Source of the DNA: Grifola frondosa
Lineage: Eukaryota > Basidiomycota > Agaricomycetes > Polyporales > Grifolaceae
DNA length: 64,000 nucleotides
Direction: 5' to 3'
NCBI GenBank assembly: GCA_001683735.1
Contig: LUGG01000025.1
Location: 434,001 to 498,000 of the forward strand
Part shown: positions 10,508 to 22,859 of the stretch, one piece after another
Position numbering within the stretch: the stretch's first letter is position 1
Layout: every line of letters starts with the position of its first letter
The notes under the pieces: model-generated
Told to the model about the DNA's origin: nothing
Databases searched by the model: none
The model's input: only the letters and a program-made list of their open reading frames with translations
Program-made: the position numbers and the translations under genes

Positions 10508-11845
10508 ATGGCTGACTTTGAGTTTGTGATCGAATCCCCCCAAGCCGTCCAACATGGAAGGACACGTCCGCGGCTAGTGACGTCCTGCGATCATTGGTAC
10601 TTCGCGTTTCTCTCCAAGGCAGGTCTTAATTACTGTTAATTGTTTTTTTGTTTTCAGTCGTGTCAAAAAAGTCAAGTGTGTTCAATTGCGGAGTAAAAGC
10701 AAGTGCGAGACTTGTTTGTCGGCGCAAGTGCCATGCCTTTTCCGTGATCGCGAGAACTATTTTGCCGAACGTACTCGCATCATGGCCGGGTCGAGCTCTG
10801 TCCCTCAAAGAAAGACGCGCAACAACTATCAGCAACGCTGTTCAGCGGACCCGACGGGCAGCCTCCCTCCATCGCCTACTTTTGATGTCCCATCGAGCTC
10901 CTCCACGCCTGAATTCCAAGAATTTGTTCCGTTCTATTCTGGAACACATGCAGACTCAACGTCTATGCTTTCGTTTATGGATGATACGTTATTAGACCCC
11001 ATGCGGTACGTTTGCGCCGGTCTTCTATCAGCCCGCACTCACACTCCCTTACTGAAATTAGGCAGCAGACGCCTGACGTCGACTCGTGGGACTCACCGCC
11101 AAATGTTCAAAGTCACCGCTCGATAAATACTACACAAAAGCACATTTTCGAACCGCAGCTTCCATGGCTCGATTTATTTGACCACAGGTCGCCCGACGAG
11201 CCGAATCCGAAACTCATGACGACCTACATCCAGCTATTCTTCTCCAACCTTGGGACCACCTATCCATTCCTCGCTCATGACAAGACATTGAGCCAACACT
11301 TTGACAGATCACTGTCTCCTTTCATGGCGAACTGCATTGCGGCATTGGGGTCGAGGTGCGTTAGCATTCAGCTACCCATTGCTTTGCTGAAATTGTTACA
11401 GATACTGCACCATCCCTATTATAGTGCAGATGGGTACTGAAACCGTATCAGGTATCTACCTCGAGTGCGCGAAGGTAGGCACGCTCTCTGTGTTTTCTCC
11501 ATTAAGGTATGCCCATCATGCAACATAGAGATTGATCCCATCTGGAACATCGGTCATGTCCCTTGAGACGGTTCATGGCTTCATTCTTCTCGCTTGGGCC
11601 GAATACCAAAGCGGTAGACAGACCGAATTCTGCACCCACGCTCAGGTCGGTCTTTGTTGTAGCGGATGATATTCTCATGCTCATCGCTCGGCGATTCGTA
11701 GGCTGCTATCCAGTTGGCGTCGCTCCTCGGATTGTCCTCTGAGGCGATCTCGAAGTTGAAACCCGGTGACTACATGACAAGCATCCTGATAGCGACGTGG
11801 CAAAGTCTACTGCAGCTAATCAGCTCCACTTCATCTCGTGGGTGA
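10508..11845 (+). CDS. Zn2Cys6 zinc-cluster transcription factor, short
   Basis: Nuclear regulator binding DNA through a binuclear zinc cluster. Exon 1 from ATG 10508 encodes MADFEFVIESPQ...RPRLVTSCDH. After an intron ending in TTTTCAG at about 10668 the cluster continues CRVKKVKC, then CETC and CLFRDRENYFAERTRI. The spacing C-x2-C-x6-C-x8-C-x2-C-x6-C is canonical. A Ser/Pro linker leads to LPWLDLFDHRSPDEPNPKLM and QLFFSNLGTTYPFLAHD, the start of the fungal middle-homology domain. Further exons give SLETVHGFILLAWAEYQSGR and, after a 56-nt intron, AAIQLASLLGLSSEAISKLK. The stop is at 11843-11845. It is much shorter than usual (about 330 instead of 500-900 residues), lacking most of the regulatory domain. 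Whether it is truncated or a genuine short form is open. Some exon joins near 11440-11560 are uncertain. Confidence 0.82.
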
Positions 11846-12319
11846 TATTATTTTTCACCTAATTTCAGTTGTTGATTCGCTTCCAACGGCTCAGTGCGTG
11901 CTGCTCCCGCCCATGCATAAGTATCATATCTCTGTAGATATTGGATTGCTACTGCAAATCTAGCAACTGGCAAGCTGACTCGTCGATTAATCTATACCAA
12001 GTCATTTATGTATGATCGCACGTCACAAAGGCATGAATACACGATCATCGCCTTACTTTTAATGCTCGACGCAATGGTCTGGGCACATCGTTCGCTCACT
12101 ATTTACTAGTGGCTCCATCAGCCGATAATATACTGTTGCCAATTGCAATGGGGGCGAAGTATAATTAAATAATCATTGCACCCTTCGAGTTCTCTACACT
12201 GATATACACGGTATAACACAGGTACATGAGATTTATTGCGAGGACATATCGACCGAGCAAGACGGGGCGTTAGTCATGTCATTCATTCCGGGATCCTCAC
12301 ATCCATTCGTCACATCTCC
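11846..12319. other. Intergenic region between convergent genes
   Basis: AT-richer sequence with no ORF of note and no recognised element. It should hold the 3' ends of the zinc-cluster gene and of the glycine-rich gene. Confidence 0.5.
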
Positions 12320-13870
12320 TCAATAACCATATCCAGCCGAAGATGAATATCCAGGATGAAGAATCTCAATGCTCTTCGACCTATGATGGTGGTGGTGCCC
12401 GTTTGAAGTTGAGTGGCGCCGCTTCGACGAACGGGGTTGCTGATGTATGATGATCGTCGACCCCGCAGGAACCTGCGCTCCCTGTCCTGGATATGCGCCG
12501 TACGATCCACCATAACCAGCGGCCTGGTTAACATAGCCAGGCGTACCGCCAGGGTAGGACGACATGGGTACATCTAGCCGGCCACCGCCATATGCCGTAC
12601 CGGCATAAGGACTAGGCAGGAGGCCGCCAGACCCAAGTGCGCCAATGCCTCCGCCCACGCCGTATGCACTGCCAGCTGCTCCGTATTGACCGGGGTACGG
12701 GCCGGGTACGCCAGCGCCGTAGCCACCCCGTATGATCCTGCCATGCCTGTTCCATACCCGATTCCACCTGCGCCGGCTCCATACCCCATTCCACCTGCAC
12801 CTGCTCCAGGGATTGGCATTCCACCCATTGAGCCGGTGTATGCAGATGCGCCCGCGCCGTAGGGCGAACCGCCGCCCACACGGATGACAGAGGGTGCAAT
12901 ACCGGTGTTGAATGAACCGCGCCGTGGGCGACGTGCATAGCCATCGTCGTAGCCATAGCCATCACCCTCATAGCTGGAAGCTTGCGAAGGAACAATAGGC
13001 ATCCCTGAGTACCCGAGGAGCTATAGCATATGATGTTACACGTGAGTATTCCAGCCGACTCAGACTAGTAGAGAGCGCGCGTACACGATCTGCCAGTCGC
13101 GCAGCTGTATGAGCAGCTGTATCTGATGCTGCCCGCAGACCAAACGTATCCTGTGGACGTCCAGTGGACTGCCAAAGACGGGTGGCTGTCAAAGATGTTG
13201 ATGAGCGTGTAGATCACATATAGAAGCCGCATTACTTTCTGCAATCGCCATCCCGATCAATCCTTCTCTTTGTCTCTCGCGATCTGCATTGAGAGGCTCA
13301 TACAAATACGTGTTGTATTTCCACGTGCGGTACGCTTCATATGCTGCAGCTGCTCCGATGTCAGCAGGAAGAGCCTGCCCCAAGTTGATCTGATATGGGA
13401 CATAAATTAGTCAAACGATGGAAGGCGGAAGTGTGAAACTCACAAGTCCTCCGTATATACGACGATGCCAGTGGCGAGCTTCATTGTGGCCTGGACCATC
13501 CCAGTCTGGGACATCGCGGAAACGACCCAACACAGAGTCGTAGAGCCCGCTATGCGTGATCGGTGATCGAAGCGACTCAACGATCTCGACTTGATCACGA
13601 AGACCCATCTACTCACGAATCAGGATTTATGGCATGGGCGTTATAGAAATCCAATCCTCTCCCTGTTCACAGACATCAGAACGAGTTCAGCGTAAAATGT
13701 AGTAATCGGATATAATCACTGACATGATGGCTGAGGCTGGAAACCAGGTGCCGGAGGAGCCCCGAACTGAAACTGCAATCGCTAAGAATGATGAAAACAG
13801 TGGAAACAAAGAGATATACTTGTGAAGTGCCCCAGCCAGGAACTGCGTTCTGATAGTAGTTGTAGGCCAT
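12320..13870 (-). CDS. Basidiomycete glycine/tyrosine-rich protein of unknown function
   Basis: The start at 13870 gives MAYNYYQNAVPGWGTSQ, then FQFGAPPAPGFQPQPS. A conserved-looking folded part follows: MGLRDQVEIVESLRSPITHS, LGRFRDVPDWDGPGHNEARH, INLGQALPADIGAAAAYEAY, then RERQREGLIGMAIAE and ATRLWQSTGRPQDTFGLRAA. The C-terminal third is low complexity: repeated Gly-Tyr-Gly/Ala units (GAGAGGMGYGAGAGGIGYG), then a basic patch with five consecutive His and KSIEILHPGYSSSAGYGY, stop at 12320. Between GMAGSYG and GYGAGVPGPYPGQYG the frame slips near 12720 in a G run, most simply one G missing. I recognise the general type from agaricomycetes but know no function. The His/Gly-rich tail could bind metal or phase-separate; that is speculation. 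Confidence 0.78.
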
Positions 13871-14590
13871 AGAAAGCGAGTGGTGTGTAGTGGTTGAGAA
13901 TCAAGACCACTAGTGAGAGTTCACCGGACGGCAATTTCGTGACCCGTGCGTGCGGTGGAGTCAGAAGTGCAGAGAAACGCGAGGGTCCCGTGTCCGAGAC
14001 ACTCGCACGCACGCCCGCTCTTTTATAGAGATTAATGTGACGTCACGCGGCCTGGCTACAAAGCTGTGTGTTTTTCTTCAGAATGGCGAGTTTGTGCTAG
14101 TTGTAATCATGAAGGCCTTACCTGAAGCAGAAATTTTGCACTGGTTCATTGCCACTTGTCAGCTTCAGAGTTCATGGAACCAGAAACTTCTGATATCATC
14201 GCCGTGCGAGAAGAATGCGAACGTCCGACCGGATGTTGTACGGGAGGCTGAACGAGATCATGCACTTAAACAAGAGGATAAGTAGCATGCAAAGTATTCA
14301 CAACGACTTCAAAACAATAACACGTAGTGAACATACAAGTGTGTCGTGTCGAAAAAGAACAGTACTTACGCAGACGAGCTGGGGAAACGCTGTATTCTGT
14401 CACGCTCGCATGTGAGGAGCGAATCTTACGATTCGATCTCCGCCTTCAGCGCCGATCTGGGTGGTAAGTACTTGTTTAGCATGGTTCAACCACCAACGAC
14501 ATTAATCTGAGTTATATGTCCTGCCGTGTGAACCGTTGATCCTCTGGAATGTCAGGTCTGTGTTCCTAATATTCCGGGTTGTGATTGTAG
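13871..14590. other. Divergent promoter region, glycine-rich gene and COG5
   Basis: Holds both 5' regions and possibly the first tiny exon of COG5. At 13950-14010 an A/C/G-rich stretch with ACTCGCACGCACGC is seen, and TTTTATAG lies at 14019. No ORF here has a recognisable product. Confidence 0.4.
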
Positions 14591-17500
14591 TTCATCAATC
14601 TGCCAGATTATGCCACTTTCGCGCATCCTGACTTCGACCCCAACGAATATGCAAATGCGATCCTAGCTGGTGAACCATATCCGCCCCAACCTGGGCGGAC
14701 AAAGCCGCCGAAGAGCGCAGGGTTTGATGCAGGGAACGAAGACATCTCTGTTGCTATCACCAAGCTCACGTCCAACATTGACGATGTGGAGAAGCAGCTG
14801 AAGAACGTGGTGAGTAGTGTGTAGCGCGTGGTGTTAATTGGGTTCCTCATATCATTCGTGCCCTCTTTTCATAGGTCACCTCTCATCATGAGGACCTGCT
14901 CGTGCAAGCTGCGGGTGTCACAGAGCTTCAGGGATCTCTATCCTTGGTCCACGGAGGCCTGAACGAGCTTGACTCCTCACTTGATAAGTGAGTACATTAA
15001 TTTACGTGTCATCAAGAACGCTTCAACTCTCGTAAAAGATCTACTATACCAGAATTATATCTCTCATGGAAATCATCTTCCCGACCCCATTCAACCAAGC
15101 CGACTCGCTTGTCCGATGGTCGGAGGCAGTCGACTTCGATTATTCTTCAGATGTCCTCATGTTTTGCTTTTACAGACTACGCCTCAAGATTCGCGTCCCA
15201 TATCTATCTTTGCAAAATCATGTGTCCAAACTCGTACGCATACAGCAAGCCTCCGACATCTTGCGGCGCACATCCCGTTTTGTCATTTTGACCAGAAGAT
15301 TAGAGGTGCAGCTTGCGGAGATGAACAAAGGCGAATCTGCGGACGGGGACAACTCTAAAAGCAAAATGGATACAAATGCCTCGCCTGTCATTGCGCCTCC
15401 GAATGCTGAAGGTGCCGTAGACAACGAAGACGAGAAGGCAGCACTATCGCAAAAGCTGCGCTCACAATCGCCGAGTTGAGTCAGTCTATTCTCGCATCAA
15501 CCCGCGCCACCAATCACTGACAGCTCATCATATTCCTTTCAAACGTCAGCTGCGCTTCTGGATGCATCCTCGATTTCCCATTCTTCTCGAAGTGATGTTA
15601 ACGGTGCTTCAGAAATCCCACAGGATAAGAGGGTACCACTGAGTTCTGTCAAAGCGGTGGCGGCCCACCTACCATATATTGACGCGGCCCGCACACGCAT
15701 CACCACTGATATGGAGGCAATGGTTATCACCGGACTGGCTACGCTCGTGCGTGAGATTTCTCGTGCTATCGCATCTGCTAACTGAATGTGCGCCTTTCTG
15801 CGGTATTTGTATAACTTAACTTTTGCAGAACCAGTCTCTCCTTGCATCATCTCTGCAGACTGCGCACAACCTCCGTGTGCTTCCTGAGCTCGTGCAGAAC
15901 CTTGTTACTGACTTATCGGATGCTGTCGAGGGCCGGATCCGCTCCGCCTTCGACTTAACGCGCATCTCCAAGGAGGTGCTTGCAAAGGGTGTGTTGGGTT
16001 CTATCTTTGATCTGTACCCTGGCTCATGGTTTGCTTCTGTTACCAGAGCCAGCGTCTGCATCACAGGGATTGTTGTACAAGTCGCGCGTACGCACGGAGC
16101 CAACAAGCGTAACCGCTCCGCAGTGGACTGCTGCACTATGGAGCAGCCTCGAGAGCCTTATTGAGGAAATGGCGGATTGTTGCGTTAAGGTAGTTTTTGT
16201 GTAACCTTTGAGTGGCAATGCACTGAGATAAAGCATTTCAGGTGTATACACTAGAGAAAGTTCTCAGGATGAAACGGGACCCTGTGTCAGATGTTGTATT
16301 CCTGGATGAAGCTATGAAGGCAAGTTATCGCTTGATAGACTATCTACTACTGCAGGGAATTCAAGCTTACTATTCACGAAGGTGCTTGAGAATAAGCCGA
16401 GCTCGACCTTTTGGGCCGCGCTTGGTAGGTCCCTGGAGAAACAAGCCCGAGATGCTGCTAAAAGTGATCAGACATTCGTTTTCCCTCTATGAAACATCGT
16501 CTTACTGGTTTATTTCATGGTTCCTCTAGACTCAACTTTCCTTCAGCAAACGCTCAGCACAGGATATCCAAGGTTATTGCGCTTGTTCCATGCATTCTTC
16601 GCAAAAATTGCAGTGGCAAACAGACACAGTGTATACTCAGTCGCAACAGAGGTGATTATTCCGATTCCAATGCTTGTCAATGCTCATTGGTTTTTGATTC
16701 AGTCCAGAAACTATCCTGGTCTTACGCGCTCTTTCCAATTTTGAATCTCTCTATCTTTCTCGTTCTTCAAATCGCCTGAATGAAGCTGTTGGTCAAGCAT
16801 TTGCTGGCGGTAGTCGATCGCCTCCCGGCTGTCTGGGTGTGAACATTGCGCGCACCGTCGCAAACGAGCTAGACTCGGCCAAGTTTGACCCTCTCCTCGT
16901 GCGATCGGTCGCGAAATATGTCGTATCAAGTCTGGAGCTGATTTATCCAGAGCGGACACTATGGTATGCGACCTAGTCTTCCAATGGAGCAAGCGATGCT
17001 GATGTGGATTGGAAAGGTGGCTAGGGAACGTTCTGCAGTAACATTGATCGGCCCTGTTGAACCCCTCAACAAGTAATCAACGGACAGCTTGCGACCTGTT
17101 ATGCCACTGTTGGTCCCGTCTTGACAAGTTGCGAGATGAATATCCAGAAGACGTCCTTGCCATCCTTGAACAAGCATCTCGGTGAGTTACCTACCTGTTT
17201 GAGACGTACTGAGATGAGCTAACCATCTCATATGAACATGTACAGTGCTTTCCAGCATATTATTGATCCCTTGCTCGCAGCTATTCGGCGCGAGCTGGGA
17301 GCAATCATCGCGAAATTACACCGCATGGACTTCAGCGACGCTGTCGACCCGATGTCTGCCATGGGTGCGGACCAAGTCCATACATGAAGGACCTCGCTGA
17401 AAGTTAAACTCATCAAGTCGGAGGTTCTTAGTCAATTCAATGTATCCGAAATCAGTCGCCAATGGTTTGTCGATGATTCTTAAAATTGTTGAAGCTCTTC

Positions 17501-18103
17501 TGATGATGTTGCATTTTATAATGGAATGTAGGATAATATCAATCGTGCAGTTTGTGATCCGGGCGTTTGTTCTGCACGCATCGATTGCAAAGCACTGGGG
17601 GAGCGGCAAACTGCAGCTCACGAGCGACATGACGAGCTCGAGTTCGGGCTCAGCGCTTTCATGAGCGACAAAACCCAGACCAAACGCGGTGCGGATTGGG
17701 ATAGTGTCGGCAATGACTATCGGGCACTCAGGGCGATGAGGTGCGCGTCTCTTGTCGTGTGATCAGGGTTGCTTACACCTTCTATAGGCCGCTTCTATTC
17801 CTCGAAAATGCATCTCTCGCTACGCCCAAGCAAACGACTGGTCTGCCGCCGCTCATCGTGCTACACCACATCTTGGTCCGCTCGCCAATACCATTGCCGC
17901 ACACCTTGCATGGCTGGGCCGAAGCAGAATATGTCCGATGGGTGAATGATCATTCCGAGGAGGAGGCGTGGACGCTTGTTGAAGGGGATCTAAGCCATTG
18001 GGAGAGGATCGCGGAAGCAGAGGGTGACAGATCTGATGCGGCTGCAGAGTATATACAATTGGCACGTACAGTGTTGGCGAATACTACAAAGGGAGTTGTG
18101 TGA
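14591..18103 (+). CDS. COG5: Conserved oligomeric Golgi complex subunit 5 (COG5)
   Basis: Lobe B subunit of the COG tethering complex for retrograde intra-Golgi vesicles. The first clear exon (from 14591, after TTGTAG) reads INLPDYATFAHPDFDPNEYA, the typical N-terminal COG5 entry; the initiator is upstream in a small exon I cannot fix. It continues EDISVAITKLTSNIDDVEKQ, TELQGSLSLVHGGLNELDSS, then LRLKIRVPYLSLQNHVSKL and QQASDILRRTSRFVILTRRL, all diagnostic. Mid exons give RTEPTSVTAPQWTAALWSSL and EEMADCCVKVYTLEKVL. Later parts show FESLYLSRSSNRLNEAVGQA, WSRLDKLRDEYPEDVLAILE and RRELGAIIAKLHRMDFS. The C-terminal exon ends ARTVLANTTKGVV at 18103. At least two frame breaks occur (about 16615, GTGG versus GTG, and about 16940). 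Multiple introns of about 50 nt. Confidence 0.93.
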
Positions 18104-18570
18104 TATACCCAAGCGCATAATAGGGCATAGGCTGTTATTCCGAGTGTCTCGTATCGCAATGTATAACAGCATCACCACCACAGTTGGCGGGAAAAAAGGT
18201 CGCTACATGTCGGAGCCAAGATGGAGGCCCATAGCAAACCCATAGCGAAATTCATAAAAAGGCGGCGGTTGCAGACAGGATGACCTGAACGAGGCATTCC
18301 ATGATAGGCCATCGAGCATGTTCACGCACTGTGAGAGCAGTTAATATATCATTTAAGAGATTTATACCGATATGAAACTCTTGATGCAGTGGACATTCCT
18401 CTTGAATCGATATTCTGAACTTGTCTGTATATAGACTATTCGCATTTGTTCGTGCAGAATTGAAGATACGCAGAAATTAGTCTTCCATTGTAAGTGGCTC
18501 ACAGAGTTCGGAAATATATCCAGGTTAGATACTTTTACTTGTATTGCAAAGGTTAAGATGTTTGTCGAAA
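18104..18570. other. Intergenic region between convergent COG5 and ILV6
   Basis: AT-rich 3' flanks. Nothing recognisable is seen. Confidence 0.5.
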
Positions 18571-19773
18571 TTAACCGGGGGGAAGGAGACTGGCATCTAC
18601 TACTCCGCCCTCTGCGTCTTCGGCGTCTTCTTCTGCCATATGAATTGGTGTTCTGGGCATAACCATCAAACCTAGGGATAAAGTGAGCATACAATCATGT
18701 GTAAGAATCCAGCCGTGAAAACGCACCAGTACGTGCTGCCTCGAGCACGCCAAATGGCTTCAGCAAACTCAAGAATGCCTCCACCCTACTCGTCTTGCCG
18801 CACATCTCGACGATTACGGTGTGCTCGCTCACATCGACGATGCGTGCACCGAACTGCGCCGACAGCACGGTCAGAGCCTGCATATAGTCGCACTTGATGC
18901 GCAGGGCCTGCGAGGGGGTGAGGGGTGCGGGACTGTGGTTTTGAATGGAAACTTCTGACTCGGGCAAGCCGGATTGCTCAAACTGTTGTGCGAGGGCCAT
19001 TTCGCGCTCGAGTTTCACGGCAGTGGAGATAGAGGGAAGCGTGCTCCGCCGCGGTTCGTGCGTCGGCCCACCAAGCAGCTGTTCTTCCAGGTATTCCGGA
19101 CCAAGGATGGACACCTTGGCAAGGAGGAGTTCGCGTTCTATGCAGTGTGTGTCTGTGTAATCCAATACCGCCCAGACCGGGACCTAGAAACTCGAGAGTG
19201 AACAACGAAAAGTTTTTGATATCAGGAAATCTTACAAGGTCCTCGAGCTGTCTCCTGGCCTGCTCCACAACACCATCTTGTCCCCTAAGAACGATAGACA
19301 TTCGGCTGAGGTCTCGAATTTCCGTGCGGCAGACGACAAGCGAGTCGATATTGAAACCACGTCCCGCGAGAATTCCCGATACACGAGATAACACTCCTGG
19401 TTCATTCTGCACGAGACAATTAAGGACGTGCCTGCATAACACAATCTTAGTTTATCTGATACATTTATTCTCATAAAACATACTTCTTGAATGGCTGCAA
19501 ACTCGGAGGAGGGGTGTTATAGAGGATGTTTGTCACAGCTTCCTCAGCAGTTCTTGAACGAGGTAAGTCCATAGCAGGCAACGGTGGCGGACGATGCCTC
19601 AAAGCCCGCTTGTAATCCAGTGCAGATGTCGAATCGTCGATGGGAGGTGGTGGTTTTGGGGCATTTTCTGCTTCAGGAGCTTGTCTTCTTAAAGATGAAG
19701 ACAAGTAACGAGGTTTCAGCGCCCTAGCAGCTAAAATGCGTGCCCGCGCAGAATTGGCGATTAGGCTCGCCAT
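18571..19773 (-). CDS. ILV6: Acetolactate synthase regulatory (small) subunit, mitochondrial
   Basis: Regulatory subunit that gives valine feedback control to acetolactate synthase, the first shared step of branched-chain amino-acid synthesis. The start at 19773 yields MASLIANSARARILAARALK, an Arg-rich amphipathic mitochondrial presequence, then SALDYKRALRHR. After a small intron the ACT domain reads HVLNCLVQNEPGVLSRVSGI, LAGRGFNIDSLVVCRTE and LSRMSIVLRGQDGVVEQARR. Next come TDTHCIERELLLAKVSILGP, then the second ALS-SS domain: ALTVLSAQFGARIVDVSEHT, VIVEMCGKTSRVEAFLSLLK and PFGVLEAARTG. The tail ends EGGVVDASLLPPG, stop at 18571. Length and order agree with fungal ILV6. Confidence 0.95.
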
Positions 19774-20117
19774 TTCGGGGTGGAGTGACCGAGCAGAGTT
19801 AAGCTACACAAGAGGGCTCGATGCGAATTCGAATGCCACTGAGTCCTGACAAGTCAATTCGAGTCAACCTTTTCGGTCACGTGATTGCGTCTAGAAAGTG
19901 TTACCGTTGACATCCTTGAGCCAGACTTGACCATCCTCATAGACTTCGGCGCGCAATCATATATACTGTACACCATACATATGGTAGGACCACTTGGTGC
20001 CACCCATCAAATCAAATCATTAAATATATATATTTATACTAGACATACAAGTTGAAATTTCGACAGGCAAGTTCTGCGGGAACAGGACCCACATAGCAAT
20101 CGGAGATATATGGTTCA
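19774..20117. other. Intergenic, ILV6 promoter and sedolisin 3' region
   Basis: The ILV6 upstream sequence contains TCACGTGA at 19877-19884, a CACGTG E-box inside an 8-bp palindrome, about 100 bp before the start codon. An E-box-type factor site is plausible but unproven. TA-rich sequence (about 20020-20040) lies at the sedolisin 3' end. Confidence 0.45.
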
Positions 20118-22233
20118 TCACAAGCCAACCGCCGTTAGCAATTTCTGGAAGTCGGGAGTCCCAAGTCCCGTAACCTACAACAAGAGTCAGCAATTATCCA
20201 CCGTAAGATGAATGATGGTCACCCACGGGATCCCAACCAGCTAGAGCAGGGAAGCCAGTGGTATTGCATCCAGGGTTACTTCCACTGGTGATGTCATTCA
20301 GGGCAGCAACGCCATTCGAGTACAAGAACGGGTTCAAGAATCCAAGCGGCGACTTTCCCGCCGCGATGAGTCGATCGTTTACCAGAGCGATCACGGCTGC
20401 GAATGTTGGGCTTGAGCAGCTGGTCCCATCCACTTCCAGTAAGCCACCATCGACGACTATTTCGAAGTCGACTCCTTGTGCAGAGACATCGGGGAATGCA
20501 CGGCCACTCTGGTTGAACAACCCGGCATTGGTCGTGCCGAGGGCTGAAAGGTAGGCGGATACGGCATCCGATTGATAGGATGGCGTGCCGAAGTAGTTTG
20601 AGAAGCCACCGGAGGAGAAAGGTGCAGCAGTCTCGGGGTTGATACCGGAGGTAGAACCGACTGATGTTATACTGAAAGGGAGGCACTTCAACAAGGAGAT
20701 CAAACATGCACATCTGGTGACTTACAAGGGGCAGCCCGACGGGAAAGCAGGAACAAAATCAACGCAGTTACCCACTGGCTGGCCACCGGCAACGCCTTGG
20801 TCTCCGGAGGCAAAGAGAACGGAAGTCCCGCGGGCACCAAGTTGAGCAATGGCGTTGCATAGATTGCTATGTTCCTTTAGTCAGATCAAAACCAATAGAG
20901 GAAGAAGATAATACTGACTCCGCCAGTGCAACGGAAACATCAGGCTCATTGATACCATAACTCGTACTAACGACCTGGGGAGGATAGTCTTCGTTTGCGA
21001 GGAACGTCATAGCATCTATGAGATCTCCAACGAAGCCATCCGGGCTTGTGATGCCAGTTGAAACAAAAAACGTGGATACATTCGTCGCAATGCCAACGGC
21101 GTATTGAATATCCAGGTTCTAAGATAAACGTGAAGGTAAGTCGCGTGCCAAGACGACTCTAAAAAATCGTAACTTACAGCCTCAACGCCGGCGGGCGAGC
21201 TTTGATTGTTAATGCCACCGTCGACGCTCACAAGTGTAAATGATGTCGTCGATGGCATGTCACTACGGAAGTCTGTCAAGAAGGTCTGCACACAATAGCG
21301 ATCAGCTAAGCTGAATTACAAACAACGTGGAAGAGATATTGACCTGTAGATCAGCTTGATTAGCGAACTGGAATTCAAAGCCGGTCACGGCGAGCTGGTT
21401 GGAAGAACTGGTTGCGGGGGTTGTCGGGATATTATAGATGGCCTGCAAACAAGCGGGAGTGATTGTGGAGGCGCAAGATGCTGGAATGTCCGTCGAAGAT
21501 GCTTCAGAAGCCCGCCTGGAGTTCTCGAAGGGAGCCTTGGGAATAACGTGACCGAGTCGCGAGGAACGGGTCGGAAACCTGAATAACACCATCCATTAGC
21601 CACCAAGTCGGTCACACTAGCGAGGAAGAAACAGCTCACGTAGTGGTAGGGTGCACAAGGTCGATGTGTCCTTTCAAACTAGCAGGTATCGAATATGCGA
21701 GCGTGCGAATCGTCGTCATCCCGTCATCCTCGCGAGTATAGGCAGAAAATTCGGTTCCGAACAGCTCGTTGGCCTTGCTGACTGGAATGCTTATGCCGAG
21801 CCACTCGCCTGCGGGCGAGAGGGTCTTCGCAGTGATGTTGTTCTCGCTCAACCAAGTGTTGATGGCTTCCATAGTCTCAGGCTTCGGAGCAACGAACTGC
21901 TCAACCTAGCATGCATATTCAAAATCAGCGATTCATCGTCAACGTGATCAAACTATATTATTTACTGACCTCGGACTTGGAGAGATGCTTGCCGTAGTTG
22001 GCGCTTGATGGCGTGCTGACGTCGTATAATGCTGACTGCAATCCAGCGGGGTCACTCTGAGTAAGGGCAATGCGCAAATTGAGCAGCGTGTCCGCAGGTG
22101 GCGATCCGTTAAGCTTGAATCCGGTGGGTACTTGGACTCGAGATTCATGCAATTGGAGGCTCCCCGATGTGGGGAGGCCAAAGGCATGCATGGAGAGGGC
22201 AGCGATGAGTGAGAATAAACGAATTCCAGCCAT
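20118..22233 (-). CDS. Secreted sedolisin (S53 tripeptidyl-peptidase-like serine-carboxyl protease)
   Basis: Acid-active secreted peptidase. The start at 22233 gives MAGIRLFSLIAALSMHAFG, a signal peptide. The activation prodomain follows: VPTGFKLNGSPPADTLLNL, LYDVSTPSSANYGKHLSKSE and VAPKPETMEAINTWLSEN. The catalytic domain starts near ACLQAIYNIPTTPATS. The acid pair is in GVEA-NLDIQYAVG (Glu and Asp of the sedolisin triad), the oxyanion Asp in ASGDQGVAGGQPVG, and the nucleophile Ser in VDGTSCSSPTFAAV. The calcium site is formed by GWDPVTGLGTPDF at the C-terminus. The stop is at 20118-20120, after LLTAVGL. At least seven short introns. All catalytic residues are present. A degraded second copy lies just upstream at 22.9-23.4 kb, so the locus arose by tandem duplication. 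TGCATAAAAAGC at about 22275-22286 is a TATA-like element. Confidence 0.92.
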
Positions 22234-22859
22234 ATTTCTTCGGATGAGTACAGTCCAAATCACAACTATGGTGAGCTTTTTATGCACTCTTATGCATTGC
22301 CCGTCATGCGGAGCATCGTCAGGCCAAAAAAGAAAAGCACATGGTTCTGGACAGGGGGGCGATGCAGTCACCAACATTCGACCCTCTACGCGACCAGTAA
22401 AAGAAGTTACATAGCTGCCTTAAACCATAAGCGACAGAGTTTATGTATATGCATAAGAAGATGATAACACAAGGCCAACGCGCCTTATGCTCTCGACTAC
22501 GTTGGTAGCACTGTTCATCGCACTGGTGTTTTGGTCTGTGGCATTGCCTGATACCATTTGACTATTCCGGGATAGGTACTGCTTCTTGTAGCCTAGATAC
22601 AGCCACACTGTACCTGTAGGATATCAAAACATCAAAATCGAGGCGGGGATGAGTCGACAACGTACATTAGAAGTTCGAGGCATTCCTGAATGAAGCAAGC
22701 TAACAACACTTGGCATGACGAAAGCTTGATGCTACGCCACAATAACATGGTATTTAGATATGATTCACACATGCCACACCGTCACTGTTGATACCCATGC
22801 ACAGCCTAGTCCTGGAGCGCCGACCATATTTATCCTCTGACTCGCCTTAAGGAAATATT

